NCBI RefSeq assembly: GCF_021917145.1
Contig: NC_061074.1
Location: 4,266,081-4,330,080, forward strand
Reading direction: 5' to 3'
Source of the DNA: Hypomesus transpacificus
Lineage: Eukaryota > Chordata > Actinopteri > Osmeriformes > Osmeridae
Length of the DNA stretch: 64,000 nt
Under the pieces are notes generated by a model. The model saw nothing but the letters and a program-made list of their open reading frames with translations, was not told where the DNA came from and did not search any database. Below are positions 46,681 to 60,183 of this stretch, in pieces; the stretch's first letter is position 1; the number at the start of each line of letters is the position of its first letter. The translations under genes were made by a program, and so were the position numbers.

Positions 46681-47216
46681 GACAAGACACTGGAAAGCTA
46701 AGGCTCGTGGTACATTTCTGGGAGGTTGAGAAACTACAATTTCTTTCTCGGACTATAACATTTATTTATCAAACCAACTATTTAATTTCTTTCAGATTGA
46801 ACAACATGGTTTAAAGTTGAGAACTAGGAACTGGGTAAAACTAGGATTTGAACTTCTGTGGATTGTGTCTTGCCTATTGTCAGACAGACAAATCTAACAT
46901 GTGGAAATTAAAAATATTCCCTCATTCTAGAACGTGAGTGGAGGGATCTAAATAGTGGCCATTCATTTTTTATTGTTGTCCCACATATAGAAAAGTTGCC
47001 GGTGAGTTGTTTGTCAATGAAATCCCAGCATGTCTGTCAAATGTCAAACCCTCATTGCATCAGATGAGGATGCAAAAGCAACGGTATTTATAGATTGAGG
47101 TAACATCAAGGAGCTCTATTAACCTGTTGAGGTCAAGTCTTTGCGAGTGCTGGAGGGAAGCGATATAAAGCTGCAACATAACCCCCCTTTGTCTCTCTTC
47201 ACCCTTCTATCTAGCC

Positions 47217-47407
47217 CAGGGGTGTCGAGCTCCGGTCCTCGAGGGCCGCTGTCCTGCATGTTTTAGATGTTTCCCTGATCCAGCTCACCTGATTCGAATG
47301 AATGGTCGTTATAACAACCCTTTTAATTGAATCAGGTGTGTTGGAGCAGGGAAACATCTAAAACATGCAGGACAGCGGCCCTCGAGGACCGGAGTTCGAC
47401 ACCCCTG
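47217..47407. mobile_element. hAT-type MITE with exact 8-bp target duplication
   Basis: A 191-bp palindromic element starts CAGGGGTGTCGAGCTCCGG and ends with its complement. It is flanked on both sides by ATCTAGCC (47209-47216 and 47408-47415). An 8-bp duplication with CAGGGG termini is the mark of the hAT superfamily. No coding capacity, so non-autonomous. The core GTCCTGCATGTTTTAGATGT is shared with the copies at 9.3 kb and 62.3 kb. Confidence 0.9.
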
Positions 47408-48069
47408 ATCTAGCCAGTTCAATTATGTCCTCTGTCTTTATCTCTTTCCTTTGAATGGATGCCTCAGATTGAACATAGATTGCTCTTTGATGCTGAATAC
47501 ACCCATTGGTAATAATTGGTAGGAGCAGATAAGCTGTTTCTTAGAGTTATCAATTGTAATTTTGCATGTTCTGTTCTGGAAAATAATGGATATAATTTTC
47601 ATCGAACTCATTGGTTTTTAAGTACTGATAATTGTCCTTATACTGACCACGAAGACTTATTATTTGCCAAACCTTCATATTATGTAAACATTTTATCTCC
47701 ACAGGAGGAATATGCTTCACTCATGTATTAATGCATTACATATCATTGCAGCTAGCAGTCATATTTAATTTAGCTGTATTTTATCTTTATTTATCCAGCC
47801 AAAAATCTATTGAGGAAAAGTTTCATCCTCTCTTTCAAAAAGGATAACTAATAGGAAAATCTGCAACCACCAGTCCTTGTTCACAGCAGAGATGTGGTCT
47901 TGTACTTGTCAAGCAGAACATTAGGCCTCACATTTGCCAGTAGGAGCACTTTATGAAATGGTACAAATCACCTGTAGGAAAACTACAGGCTTCATGCTGA
48001 GCGAACACGGCACATGTCTGCATTTCTCATTGTTTCACCATCAAATGCCAAGGTGATTAATAGCCTCTG

Positions 48070-48645
48070 CGGAGATGGAGAGAGAGAGGACACATGGGTT
48101 AAGAATGGGGAGGGGGGTGGTGGGAAGAGAGAAGGCATGACAGAGGAAGGTGTGTGTTTGTGAGAGAAAGACACAAAGAGAAAAAAATAGAGAGAGGGGG
48201 GAGGGGGTAGGACAGAAAGAGAGGGGCAGAAGGAAAAGGTAAGAGGGAGAGAGAAAGGGACAGAGAGAGACAGGGTAAGAGGGAGAGAGAGAAAGAGAGG
48301 GACAGAGGGAAAAGGTAAGAGGGAGAGAGAAAGGGACAGAGAGAGACAGGGTAAGAGGGAGAGAGAGAAAGAGAGGGACAAAGGGAAAAGGTAAGAGGGA
48401 GAGAGAGAGAGGGACAGAGATAGAGGGTAAGAGGGCGAGAGAGAAGGACAGAGGGAGAGGGTAAGAGAGGGAGGGACAGAGAGAGAGGGTAAGAGGGAGA
48501 GGGTAAGAGGGAGAGAGAGCGGGTAAGAGGGACAGAGGGAGAGGGTAAGAGGGAGAGAGAGAGGGTAAGTGGGAGAGAGAGAGGGACAGAGGGAGAGGGT
48601 ACAAGAGAGAGAGGGACAGAGAGGTAGAGAGAAGGCAGCAGCAAG
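48070..48645. repeat. Polypurine array with a 76-bp higher-order unit
   Basis: Nearly pure A/G strand of about 570 bases built from GGTAAGAGGGAGAGAG-type blocks. GGAAAAGGTAAGAGGG recurs at about 48232, 48308 and 48384, exactly 76 bases apart. Large open frames across it on the minus strand are Leu/Ser/Pro repeats and not genes. Confidence 0.95.
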
Positions 48646-51099
48646 AGCGAGACCTTTTCAGGATGATTTACAATAGAGACTACTGGAGTATATTCACATG
48701 GCAAAGGTGGATTAGTAGAAAACACTATCAGAAAAACATTCAATTGTTAAATAGTGACAACTTTCAACTCTGTTCCATGTGAGATCTCCCCAGTCTTATT
48801 AAGGGTAAACACATGGCATGTGTAATCCTTTGATTGCTGACAGTTGGAGGTTTGGAAAAAACAGCCAACAGCAATAAATGTGTTGGTGAGAGAGACAGAC
48901 ATACTGTACATTAACACAGAGAGAATACATATTTTCTAACCAAGGAAGTTCTGTCATTGCATTTATGTTGTGTAAAATGATGTCAGTTATCTTCAATTGT
49001 ACCATTTCACCTTGAATCCTAATCTTGAACACCAGTGAGACAGCCAAGCAATGAAATCCCCAGCAGTTGATAGACCCCCATAATAAAAAGGCACTTGCAA
49101 ATCTGTCAACAGATGATTGGTGATGAAACAATGTGAAATGTAAGGGTTCTGTAAAACATAAATATCCTTGTACAAATGATGATGTACGTAGGGACATATT
49201 GTGTACATTATTGTGCAGCAGTTTAGACATGTTGCTCATTAAGTTACCACAGACAGTTGGTCTTTATCTTAACAATGTAAAATCTGTCAGTTTAACTCCT
49301 CATACTGTGGAGTGACAATGCAAAAATAGGACGTTTGATGTGTTAAATGAGCCATTGACAGCTTTTCCATGCAACATTAGTATAAAGCAAACCGTGCTAT
49401 TCTCTCAATGCATTTGATCATAGCTGCAGTTATTCACACAGCCCATCATACTTGAATCAGAAATCTTTAATGAAAATAAGAATAAATTACTGTTTTGTAT
49501 GGATAATAAAAGATATTTAACCAAAGGTTCCTTACTGTCATCTACATCAAACTAACCATCCTGCCCACTATTCTACATCCATGCTAATTTTGAAGTGTAA
49601 ACGTACAAAATGCTTCACCCCTTAGGGAGTTACCCTACTAACAGTAACTGAAGCCATTCAGGGAATGATATTCTGACCCAAAGTAAAGACCAAACGTCAC
49701 TCTCCTTAGTTACCATGACAAATTCTTAGAAAAACACAGGCCTCTGTATTACCCAGAATGCAAACTCTAGAGTGCTGAGGTCTTTCTGTCAAACACGGTG
49801 AAAAAGTGTACTCCAAAGTGGTCATTTTTACTGTGGGATTTGGAAATGACAACCCCCACCAGCAGTTTTTGAAGTGAAAGGCGTACACCATACTGCTGTC
49901 CACTGAATTGGCGAGCACCCCCTGTCTAGCCTATCAGGCAGGCACCTGTATTATCCAGAACACAAACTTTAATCCCAAAAGCTGTTCCGGCTGGTTCTCT
50001 TCCTTGTTGCTGAGGCCTATGTGTCGTACAAGCAGAAAACTGCTGAAAATAATTGAATTGAGCCAAAGTCACAATCCCACACTTGTAGCCATGGACAAGC
50101 CTAGGATTTCCTCAACAGGAGAGCCAGACCAAACACATTGGACTTTGTACCATAATGTCCACATTGCACTCAATGTGCATATTGGCTTCTGATAAAGCAC
50201 ACAAAAAGGATTTGCTGTCTTTATGGATATTAAAAAAGGAAAACTAAAAAGAAATCCCTGATCTGAGTGGGAGCAGGTACAACACTGGGTTAAGTCATTT
50301 ATGGCGACCCAACCTTTTATGATTCCAAACTGTCATGTTTCTGAAACTTGAGCCTTGGAAGGCTTGTTGCAAACCTCCCACCTTCTCCTGTCTCCCCGCT
50401 CCTGTCCGCATCGTGTGATTGATGAAGCACCTTGCCTCCCTGTCTTTCCTCTCTCTCAGTGGCTTTTGTTGTAAGGCAGTTATTATTGATTTAGGTGGAA
50501 TCAAATCTCTAACGGTGATAACAGTTTTAAATAATGGGCAGATAACAACATGCCTGGTGGATGAAGGCAATCAGTACTTCATTATCGTTACCCAAGGAAG
50601 ACGAGACTTGAGTTAACAAGAAAACATAATGGGATATCAAACGCATCGTGCCACATTGCTACTGCCAGGCTTTAGTTAGCTCTGCAAATAAAGGCAAATA
50701 CACATGGGATTATTTTCTTTAATGTATCCTGCAACTAGCTCTGTAACCTCAGGGTTCCATAAAGGTACAGATACAATTATTCAGCCGAGTTGCCCTATAC
50801 TTCCAGAGTATTCGAGAACTTATAATAGGGATACACTTGAATAATGTGCCATTGTTTTTTTTACCGTTACCAGAGTAATACAGTAAGTATACCAGTGAAG
50901 AGGCAACTCAATTTACACTTTCATATTCACCTGAGCCGGAGGTGCAGCAACAACTTCTTTCAGAAAATACCATTTGACAGCAATCCAATGATGAATCGCA
51001 AGACCTTACCAGGAGATTAAATATAGCCTCTACTGATAGGATTCATAATATACTGGCAGATGGAGTAACCTAAGAAAAATATATCTGCATAATACAGGA
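48646..51099. other. Intergenic, no gene seen
   Basis: AT-rich DNA with no repeats beyond short runs. Open frames (for example 48799-49239, minus) have neither protein-like composition nor convincing splice partners. Confidence 0.5.
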
Positions 51100-51640
51100 T
51101 GCCTTTTGTTTCCAAGGTTAACAACACAGGGGCCCTCTTTTTGAAAGGACAGAGCAGCAGAAGGCTTGGGTCCTTCAATGTGTGCAGCAGGCTACTGCAG
51201 TTGTGTTACCAGTTTGTGGTAGCCAGCACACTGTCCTTTGCTGCGGTATGGTTGGGAGGCACCATCAAGACTGGGGAGACAAACAGACTCGACAAGCTGG
51301 TGAAGCAGGCCAGTACTGAGTGCAAAACTGGACTGTCTGGAGGCAGTTACCATCCTGCATAACCCCTTCCATCTCTTCTATGATGAGCTGGGATGGAAAG
51401 CACCTTCATTCCCCCCCCCTCTTTTTTTTCTTTCTTATTTGTTTAAATGTCTATATTGTTGTTTATATAAAAACATTTATACTATTTATAAATGTTTATA
51501 TACTTGTCCATAGTTATTTGTTCTTTCATTACTTTCACAATCTATATTTTCTTTCTTTTTCTGCTGCCTTAACACCCACATTTCCCTACCTGGGGAGTAA
51601 AATAGTGTTATCTTATCTCATCAACAGTTGCATTGATTAA
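51100..51640 (+). mobile_element. Non-LTR retrotransposon 3' end
   Basis: An open frame around 51130-51320 encodes RRLGSFNVCSRLLQLCYQFV, a VWLGG motif, then a NRLDKLVKQAS segment. This is the end of a non-LTR reverse transcriptase ORF. An AT-rich 3' region and a degraded tail (CCTACCTGGGGAGTAAAATAG) follow, like the usual fish LINE ending. The clade cannot be fixed from this piece. Confidence 0.8.
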
Positions 51641-51699
51641 TAACCTTGAGTCGAGGTGATAGCCGATATTCCTTTTTGAATGCAAATTCTATTGAACAA

Positions 51700-52350
51700 A
51701 CTGATTTTCGTGCCCAGCCACTACAGCTAAATACTTTCACGCAATACAGACTAACGACATTAGCATCTTAAAATAGCTTCGTCTTCCTTCATGCAAATCG
51801 TACAAATCTGTAATTGACAATTAAGCATGCCAAAAACATCCGCCTGCCATTTAATTGCTGTTAATGAGTGCTGGAATGAAGAGCCAGCCAGGTCTACCTG
51901 TTGTGTTGCCTTTTCACTGAAATATGCAAACTAACCTTGGTTAAAAGCTCTCACTGGGTTTGGAGTGTAAGGGCGCATTTACATGCAAACCCAGTCAGCA
52001 TGGCTCCCAAGTTACTGATATGTCGCCCACCGCGCCACCAAACTCCCATTGAGTCAAATGCAGCATGATTACACTTCACACTAGCCAAATTATAATGCAA
52101 ATAGCGTTCCACCTATTAACCATGCAGTCGATCGAAACGTGCGCTTGTCCCCACAGTGTATGATGTAAATTGCTATGTCACATTAAAATTGACACCGGTA
52201 ATTCTGTGCATTGTGAAGTTATTGGGTGCCAGATCTTATGAAGCGTTGTGACAGCTATGCAGATGAGTGCATTTTTGCCGTACATAGTCAATTTGACACA
52301 GTCACAGGGGAGAGATTGCTTTTTGGTGCGAAATGAAACCACACAAATTA
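51700..52350. promoter_or_regulatory. Candidate conserved non-coding enhancer block
   Basis: Repeat-free stretch with CCATTTAATTGCTGTTAATG, AAATTGACACCGGTAATTC and several CAAATTA/TAATG motifs. It lies in the gene desert right of mrps23. Inferred from composition only. Confidence 0.35.
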
Positions 52351-53234
52351 AGAAATTACCTCAGAGCAAAATCGTTCTCCCAACACCAGCAACACTACAG
52401 TTTTGGGATGCTTAAAATGGTGCTCAGTGGTTATTAACCCTAGCCTTATAAGTTCTAAACAGCTAGGGTATATATGCTTTATTTGCTGTCTGAGTTTTGA
52501 TTTTGTCATAAACAAACTGTACACTTGTGAAATTACCTTCTCCTCTTCCCTAAAGTATATTTAAACATCATAGTCCCACAATTTGGAATGGATAATTACT
52601 ATTGTGACTCTATCCATTTAGTATTTCGGAGACAGCATAGAAATTCCCAATAACTGGGTTTCACATTAGTGTCTAGGGGGGAAGTCTACGACCTGAGAAA
52701 TGGTCCTGCCAAGACCCATCTCATTGTAGTGATTCATACTCAATGTGCACGCAAGTGCACTGACTAATCTGTCCTAAATGAGCAGTGCCAGGCTAACTAT
52801 GTGGAAAGCAGGCAATGTTCCCCCTGAAATACAAAGACAAGTGGTGTAATTCGCCACCTTCTGTCACAGCTTGACTATGCTGCCGAGACAGCCAGTGGGC
52901 TCATCATTAAAAAAAGTGTATGTCATTTCGAAGCGATCCGAACCCACTTCGGGCTCTGTGGTTTTGGAGAGTGTACTCCTGGCGCTTGCTGATTGGGGCC
53001 CTAATTAGTGTGCTTTGTTAATGGCAGGTAGTGTCAGGTGCTAACGAGGAGCTGATTGGAGTGTGTGGGGAGAGATGATTGGGACAACTCGCAGCTCAAA
53101 GTTAAACACCTCCTCAATGAGGAGAGTGATCCGAGACAGTAGAGTTGCTGGGGAAGGGGGGGAGGGGGGTGTTGTGTTACGCAGATACGTCATTGGAGGG
53201 CCACAACGAAAGGTCTGTCTGGACACTTCATTTA

Positions 53235-53380
53235 AAAAAATATATTTTTGGACAGGATATGTAAGGGGGAGAGAAAGGGAAGGACATTGCGGAAATAGCC
53301 CGGGTTGGATTTGAACTTGGGCCACTGTGGCCTTAGTCTACATGGTACGCACACTTCATCAATGAGCCACTGAGGTGCCC
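53235..53380 (-). mobile_element. tRNA-derived SINE
   Basis: Read on the minus strand, it begins GGGCACCTCAGTGGCTCATT (A-box region) and carries a B box, GTTCAAATCC, about 45 bases later. A CT-rich body (CCTTCCCTTTCTCTCCC) and an AT-rich end follow. This is the common fish tRNA-SINE layout. The anticodon arm does not fold like a functional tRNA. Confidence 0.75.
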
Positions 53381-55495
53381 TCTGTCTTCCACTTAAACCA
53401 CCAATCTTGGCACGGATACAGTCAGAAAACAGCATGCCACAATTTGCTTAATCTTGGACAATCTCTTCTCTTAATGCTGTATAGCACACTCTATAACTCA
53501 CTCTTCACACACCTCAGACTAGCTTCCTGTCTTTCAGACCTCGTCTTATATGTTCCATAGCTTAGTTTCCAGTGTGACCTCTGTGCCTTTTAGACCGATA
53601 CAAGACAGTGTGCCAAGTTTTGTCCTGCTTAAAAAAAATGTTTTATTTTTATACTAAATCAACCTTAAGCGGTTTAAAATAAGTAGAACACATGAAATGT
53701 ATTATTACAAAGTTTTGAGATATTGCTAAGTTAGGGCTCAGTCCTGAGATGTAATTAATTGCAATTCAGCACTTATATGACCTTGTGTGTATGAGTATGT
53801 TAGTTTGTATGTGAGAAGTGAAGTGGGATCTTTGTGTGAATGTTGTATCAGAGGAAGCAGGGCAACAGTTCATCATGGAGATAGCTTAGAAGGGAGGGCA
53901 AGCAAAGGTTCGGCAAAGGAGACGGGGGAAAGAGAAGGCTCTGGTGATATTTTAGCTCCTCGCACACAAACACAACTGTATCACTGGAGAAGTTCAAGTC
54001 CTAAATGCACACCAGAGAGTGCCAGGCTCGGCAAATGAGTCCTCAGGAGACCTCGCTCCACACCTGCAGTCATTTTTCAAACCTTATAATTGGTTCTCTT
54101 CAGTCTGCTGACACCTTCATGTCAAAGATTGGGTTACTTAGTGCCGCAACTCAAAGGTCTGGGTTTGTACCACAAATCTCATCCCGACGCACAGTGTGGG
54201 TCATCTTTTCAAAGGTCTGGCATTCAGGAGAACATTATCTAGTCATGTGACAAACACAATGACATATATCACTTGTTTCCTCTCCAGCTTCTGTCACTTT
54301 GGATTGAGGTTTTGTAATGTGAATAATATGTGACCTTCAAGCAAAATATCACAGTGTGATTAAGTCACATATAATGTTGCAGTTTTTGGCATGGGTAAAG
54401 CTGTGAAACAAGAATCATTGAGCAGAAGAGAGACTACCGAGTTTATTTCTCTCAGTGTTTCTCATTTGGCAGACAGCCTTCCTTGTGAGTCATGACTCTA
54501 TCTGAGGGTACTGCGGTGTAGTGTGGGAGGACAGGTGGCGTGACGGTAGTGTGTGTGATTCTGTGTATTGGCGAGAAGCGTGTGTATGTGAGGAGTGCAG
54601 TGTGACAGATGAGTGTGTACGTGTGTCAGAAACGTGTGCATGTGTTAGACAGGGAGGAGTGCCCCCACTGGCCAAAAAGGAGGGAGATGAGGTGTGCAAG
54701 CCATGGAGAAGAAGGGAGGATTTCCACACATCTGTAAGAGCTGTCACACCTTAACTCCTCGGAAGCTATTTCAAATTTTGAAAACAGGAAGATGGCTTAA
54801 ATTTTTTAAATTACATTCATATCTGTTGGCAGCCATTGCAGCATTTTTCGTTTTCAGGTAAAACATTCCCAAATTAAACCTCTCTAAAGATAGACTGTTG
54901 CCTTGAGTGTTGCGGATATCACTCATGGAAATGTGCGGGTGAGGTACTCACCTCCAGTTGTATGTCTGAAAAATGTCACAAGGCTGAAAACTGAAGTGGA
55001 CCAAGCTTGGCCAGAGTTGGAAAGATGTTGGCAGAGTGATGGCCATTTTGAGCTCTCGCCGTGAGCAGATGAATGTGTTTGTCCTGGGAAAATGACAGAT
55101 GAGGACATGCCATACAATGTTTTGATGGATGACAGCAAGAACACACCACAGATAGGTCTCAACGAGGACCTGAGGAGTTTACTATTGATTTGTTGCTACA
55201 TATGGCCCCTCCTTTGTTTCTAACCAGGGCTACATGTACTGTACATTTGAAGACCGGATGGAAAAGAATAGATGATGGTGAACAGAATATTGGACATTGC
55301 AGCATGTTAACATATTAATTAAATTAAACAATAAAGGCCAGATATTCAATTTTGTGCAATTTAATGTTGGTGCATGTTCTGATATAATGTACAGTCTTTG
55401 GCAAAAAAAATAATAATATACTTCTTAGAAGAAATTCTATACCACGTAATGCAGTCACATTTGAAATTAGAAACAATGAATGAAATGATTCAAAA
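53381..55495. other. Intergenic, no gene seen
   Basis: Contains GTGTG-rich DNA (54540-54650) and AT-rich stretches. No exon supported. Confidence 0.5.
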
Positions 55496-58400
55496 CAGTT
55501 TATTTTTTTTATTATTTTTTTTTCCAGACAAACACATTGATTTCTGGACCACAGTAGAGGATGGAAACCTTTCACAAACATTTTCATTATTATCATTATT
55601 TGAAAATACAAATATAAAATTATACTTTCCACATCTGAGATGTGAGAGACCCCCATCCACTTTAGTTTTTATTTTTACAACAGGGCTTGAGCAAGCCATA
55701 CAAGAAGACCTGAAAGATGCTTTCAGACAGTCAGTCCGTTCAGTCAGCTCTCACGGTAAAAAGTCCGTTAACATTAAAAAATGGGCAAGTGTTAGGAATG
55801 GGCAAGGCAATCAGAGAGAGTGAACCCTGGAGGGGCCATGAAAGACAAACATCTATAAGGTCACCTGTCAGAGAAATGCACATGACATTTGTGACAGTAC
55901 TGTATTTGCTTCTGCTCACCTACAGCACACACACTGCTAATGTGTGGCCAACCATCATCTGTCAGTTTGAAACAATGTACTATAACCCAAGTATCATTAA
56001 CAGCTCTACATCCCACATTTTCCAGTACAGCCATTTTGTAGCATAATGGAAAAAAATGAAATATGCCAAGTGTGACATACAAACAATGTTTGGCTACTTC
56101 AACATTTCAGAGCGTAAGGAGGTCAGTTAATCTAAAATGAGCCCTCCGCCATGAGACACAAACAAATATTTAACAGATATATACACTCATATATCCTTAA
56201 TCAGTGTACATGTATATACATATGTACCTGGTATTACAGTATGTGTGCGCTATCTTAATTCAGTGACGGGATGATCGTTTGGCCATTGCCTAGCACTTGC
56301 CTCAAGATTCAAGTTTAAATGGATACGGTAGTATGCTCCCATTATAACCCAACACCTTCCAGGTCGTATTTTTCTTTGTTTTGTTGTTGTTCTTTTTGCT
56401 CTTTTTATAAATATTTTTTAAACCAACAATTATCCAATGAATACCTAGCAAGATGTGTAACATTCATTGGCTGTAAACTGTCAATGTGAAATTAAAGTAC
56501 AGCAACAGAGCCATGCTACCTTAAAGTCCAAGCTACGAAAAAAATTAAAAATAAAAATTATGAAACTATTGAATGATGGTATTGACTATTTTTATGAAAA
56601 CCAGCTTTTACATTAATCAAATGCTAAACCAGGACATTATTTGTGTGAAGACGTGGAGACATTAAACGTCTGCTGTTCTGGAGATTTTTCTCTCTCTTCA
56701 TCTGCACTCAATTGGACAAAACGTGAAAATAACATTACGTTTAAATGGTCTACAAAGGCTTCGAACTGCAGCTATCACTATGAGAAGAGCAATCTTTTGA
56801 CACTATTGTGAAATTGTGAAAACTATACATAATCTTGTAGTGGCACCACTGCACACATGGCACTGAGACAAGAACTTGTCCAGACAGCACGTTAGGGCTT
56901 ATGGTCTTATTCACTATGAGATCTACTATCCTAAAAAAGTCCTCAGATAAAAAATTAAAAAATACTTCCAATGGTGCTCTTATATTTTACATTGATCTCA
57001 CTAACTCGCTTACTTTTATACTAATCAATAACTTTCGCACAGGAAGATAAGATAAATTATTGCACACAGCGAATTCATACTTTACCAACAATCACTTCAA
57101 AGTATACCTGGCATTTGATGTACCATAATTAGAAATATAAATGAATAACAATACAATGTAATTTCAGTTTGATAACAAAATGTTGTGACACCCTGGCTTT
57201 GATTAAAGTTAAGAGCTGGTTCCAAGAGTATAAAATAATTCCCCAAAAGTAATCCAAACAGAAATATTAAATAAATTTAAGTTGACAAGTAAAACAATAC
57301 AATTTAAAATCCTAATTAGTAGTGCTATGGGCAACTTGGATATTTTAAGGATTACAAATATTAAACGTAGATCTTAGATTAATGATATCCATAATAGTTA
57401 TTATTGTTATTATTACCATTATAATCATTAATCTAGTTTAACTTCCTAAAAATATAAGATTTTTCCATTTATGTGATAAACTCCATCCTGTTTATAACCA
57501 TAGATGTGTCTCTCATGAAAAAAAGCTAAAGCTATTTTGCATATCTAGCATTAGCATTTAAGGTAGTATGGCACACCCCTTTAGAAACATTCAAGGGTGG
57601 GGATCCAATTAATGCCTTTTTTACAATTCGATCTTTAAGCAATTTATTTTCTTCAAATGTTTTCAATGAGAGCTTTGGTTAGTTGAAACCACGTGAGATC
57701 AGCAAAACAGAAAATAGGTGGGAAAATGCTACCAAAACAAATGTCAGCATTTTTGTTTAACTATGGTAATTGATAAGAGAAAGTTCTATCCTTACTGGTC
57801 CTAAATTGGCTAATAACTACATCTACTTCTTAATTTAACTATATAACATCTACCACTAGATACTAGGAGAGAGAGACAGAAGAGCGACAAAGGGAGAGTG
57901 AGAGGGAAGAAAGAGGGGTCAACAAAGAAGTGTATAGACCACTACACTGGCATCAAAGACAGCACTCGTTACAAGGTAATTAGCAATTTTCTTTTTTCAC
58001 ACAATACTGAAATACATTGATGATCAACATAAGATTATTTTATAATGTGACAGGGAATGGAGAGAGAATCTGATGGATGTACAGTACATAATATTTATTA
58101 TTGTTAGCATTATAATTATTATTATCATTTATATAATCATTAACAACCACAAAAATATTGATACAAATCCTTCTTAAAAATTGAAAGCATTCAAGGGTGG
58201 GAGCATACGTCTTCTCTTTTTAATTAATACCATGTATTTTTGTTTTAGATCCTTAGATTATTACTTGATGAAGTCCCCATCTAAATTGTAAAAATAATCC
58301 AGCACTCTGCTTCATATGGTTTTGAACAAACTGAAGCAAAACGGACATACATAAACATATCTGCATTGAGAAACAAATCAACATATAAACACATTGAATC

Positions 58401-60114
58401 CTTGATAATTTTTACTTTCAAAGATCTGTTTCTAATTTGAGAGCTAATCCTTATTTACATCAGCTTTAGTGTCAACTTTCTTTCTCTTTTTTACATACTA
58501 AGTCTTTTTTTGGAAACTCTCCAGCAGAAAATTTGAGAACGTATAATCCAATTGCAACATTCTAGAAGAACAATCCTTCATATCCCTGGAACCAGACCAT
58601 TTCAAATAACCACCACTTGAAATGTGCAAATATAATATGGTCACAACCTTTTTGATAAAGTCACAGTGCAACAACTTGTTTTATTTAATCCATTCGCATT
58701 CTGTTTCAGCCTACAATAAATTAATTTGTCATTTTTTCCAAGACAAAACTCACAGGACTGAGGTAACAAAAGATTTCCATCCTACTTAATAATAATCATT
58801 TAACATCCAAGAGGTTGAATATATCTGCCTTTAAATATAGCCTCCATCACATTAAAACTAAGTTATTTTAAAAAGAATAAAACTAAAAGCTGAAATAACT
58901 TTAACAAAACTGAAGACAATCATTCAAAGTCAAATGAAAACATTGAAATGTTGCAGATAAGTGTGAAATGTTTGGGACACTCTTCAGCATAAAATGTTTG
59001 TCCTATGGATACACAATAAAAGTGTGCTTTGGATTTTGTCATGGTTTTCTTTTTATAGTATTGACTTTCAAAGTCGCAGCGACAAAATATTTTACTTGCA
59101 AGAATCAAAAGAAGTCTGGTTTGAAGGACATTTTGTTGAAATGTCCAGTATTAACCTTGTGTCATCTTTATGAAGCTGTGCACATCTTAGCTTACCATGT
59201 AGACAATATGCTGGTATGACATTGGCCACAGTAGGAAAGCTGACATTATTTACAGAGCAAGCCAACAGTGTTCTCATCTCAATGGTCTATAATGGCCTTT
59301 GTGCTACAAATGGATTTTTGTTTGACTTGAGAGTTTTCAATGTTCTCTTGGACACCTGCACCCGAGCACAGTATGACCCTCTCTGGTAAACCATCACAAA
59401 AATATGGTTCTCTCTCTGAAACCATTATATGCAGTGAAGTAATATTTACATGATAATATTCCTCTTTTTTAAAATCTGAATTCACAAAGTATTAAAAGGA
59501 AACAGTTTTTTTCTTCCTCCGGACAACAAAAACATTTATAAAAAAGGACTTTGAAAATATTGTAGTCCTCTTATTGCCCAAAATAGGTAAATATGGTAAC
59601 GATATTACAAGGAAGAGGAAAATTTAAAGAATAAGCGAATAAAATGTATTAGTATACCCTTTTATTTGAACCGAAGCTATCTCTTTTCAAGCCTCATCGG
59701 TTAATATCAGTTGTCTTGTGTGTGCAAACTGACACCTGAAGATGTTTTCATTACCAATGGTAATAAAAACAACAATCCATTACAACATAACTCTAAATAA
59801 GAAAACAAAACTGAATCAAACCAGTTTACATATATATCGTTACTCTTTTCTGAGAGGATAAAGATACACAAAAATATTTATCACAATCTAAAGCTTAATC
59901 TAAACTTGAACAAAGAGAGACTCAAAACTCAAGAAAAATCTAAACCGATTGAAATAAGGATAAATTGATAAAGAAAAAATCAAAACAACATCAACAAATC
60001 CTACACAAAGATACTGGGTTACGCTTGGATAGTATCTGAAAAGCCAGGGTTGGATTATAGTACAGCAGATTGTAGTCTTTTTTCTGAGATGATTCCGATT
60101 TATCTTTTTGTTCT
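55496..60114 (-). other. Possible long 3' UTR (minus strand)
   Basis: About 4.6 kb of AT-rich DNA has no recognisable transposons and few microsatellites, which contrasts with the rest of the window. It follows the candidate terminal exon on the minus strand. Several AATAAA sites occur on that strand; the last, beside a T-rich run at 55497-55530, is a natural end point. Long repeat-free AT-rich 3' UTRs are typical of neural RNA-binding and adhesion genes. The assignment is inference only. Confidence 0.3.
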
Positions 60115-60183
60115 TCACCTGGTGCCACCTCCATTCTCAGTCTGTGTGTGGATGCTGTAATGCTTGCTGTTATATGGCATCAC
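60115..60183 (-). CDS. Candidate terminal coding exon, 22 codons then stop
   Basis: On the minus strand, a strong acceptor (branch-like CTAAC, then TGCTTCTGTGTACAG) is followed in phase 0 by 22 open codons beginning VMPYNSKHYS and ending in TGA. In phase 1 only four codons remain before TAA; phase 2 stops at once. I do not recognise the peptide. Upstream exons would lie at higher coordinates, mostly beyond the window. The 4.6 kb downstream on this strand is AT-rich and repeat-poor, as expected for a long 3' UTR. Confidence 0.3.
   Translation of the reverse strand: MMPYNSKHYSIHTQTENGGGTR

Noticed and set aside
48041..48743. Open frames of up to 214 codons on the minus strand
   Set aside because: They are pure translations of the polypurine/polypyrimidine array (Leu/Ser/Pro repeats) with no splice or start support.
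55398..55823. 141-codon plus-strand frame
   Set aside because: AT-rich composition, crosses a T-run, no splice or homology signal; lies at the edge of a putative minus-strand 3' UTR.
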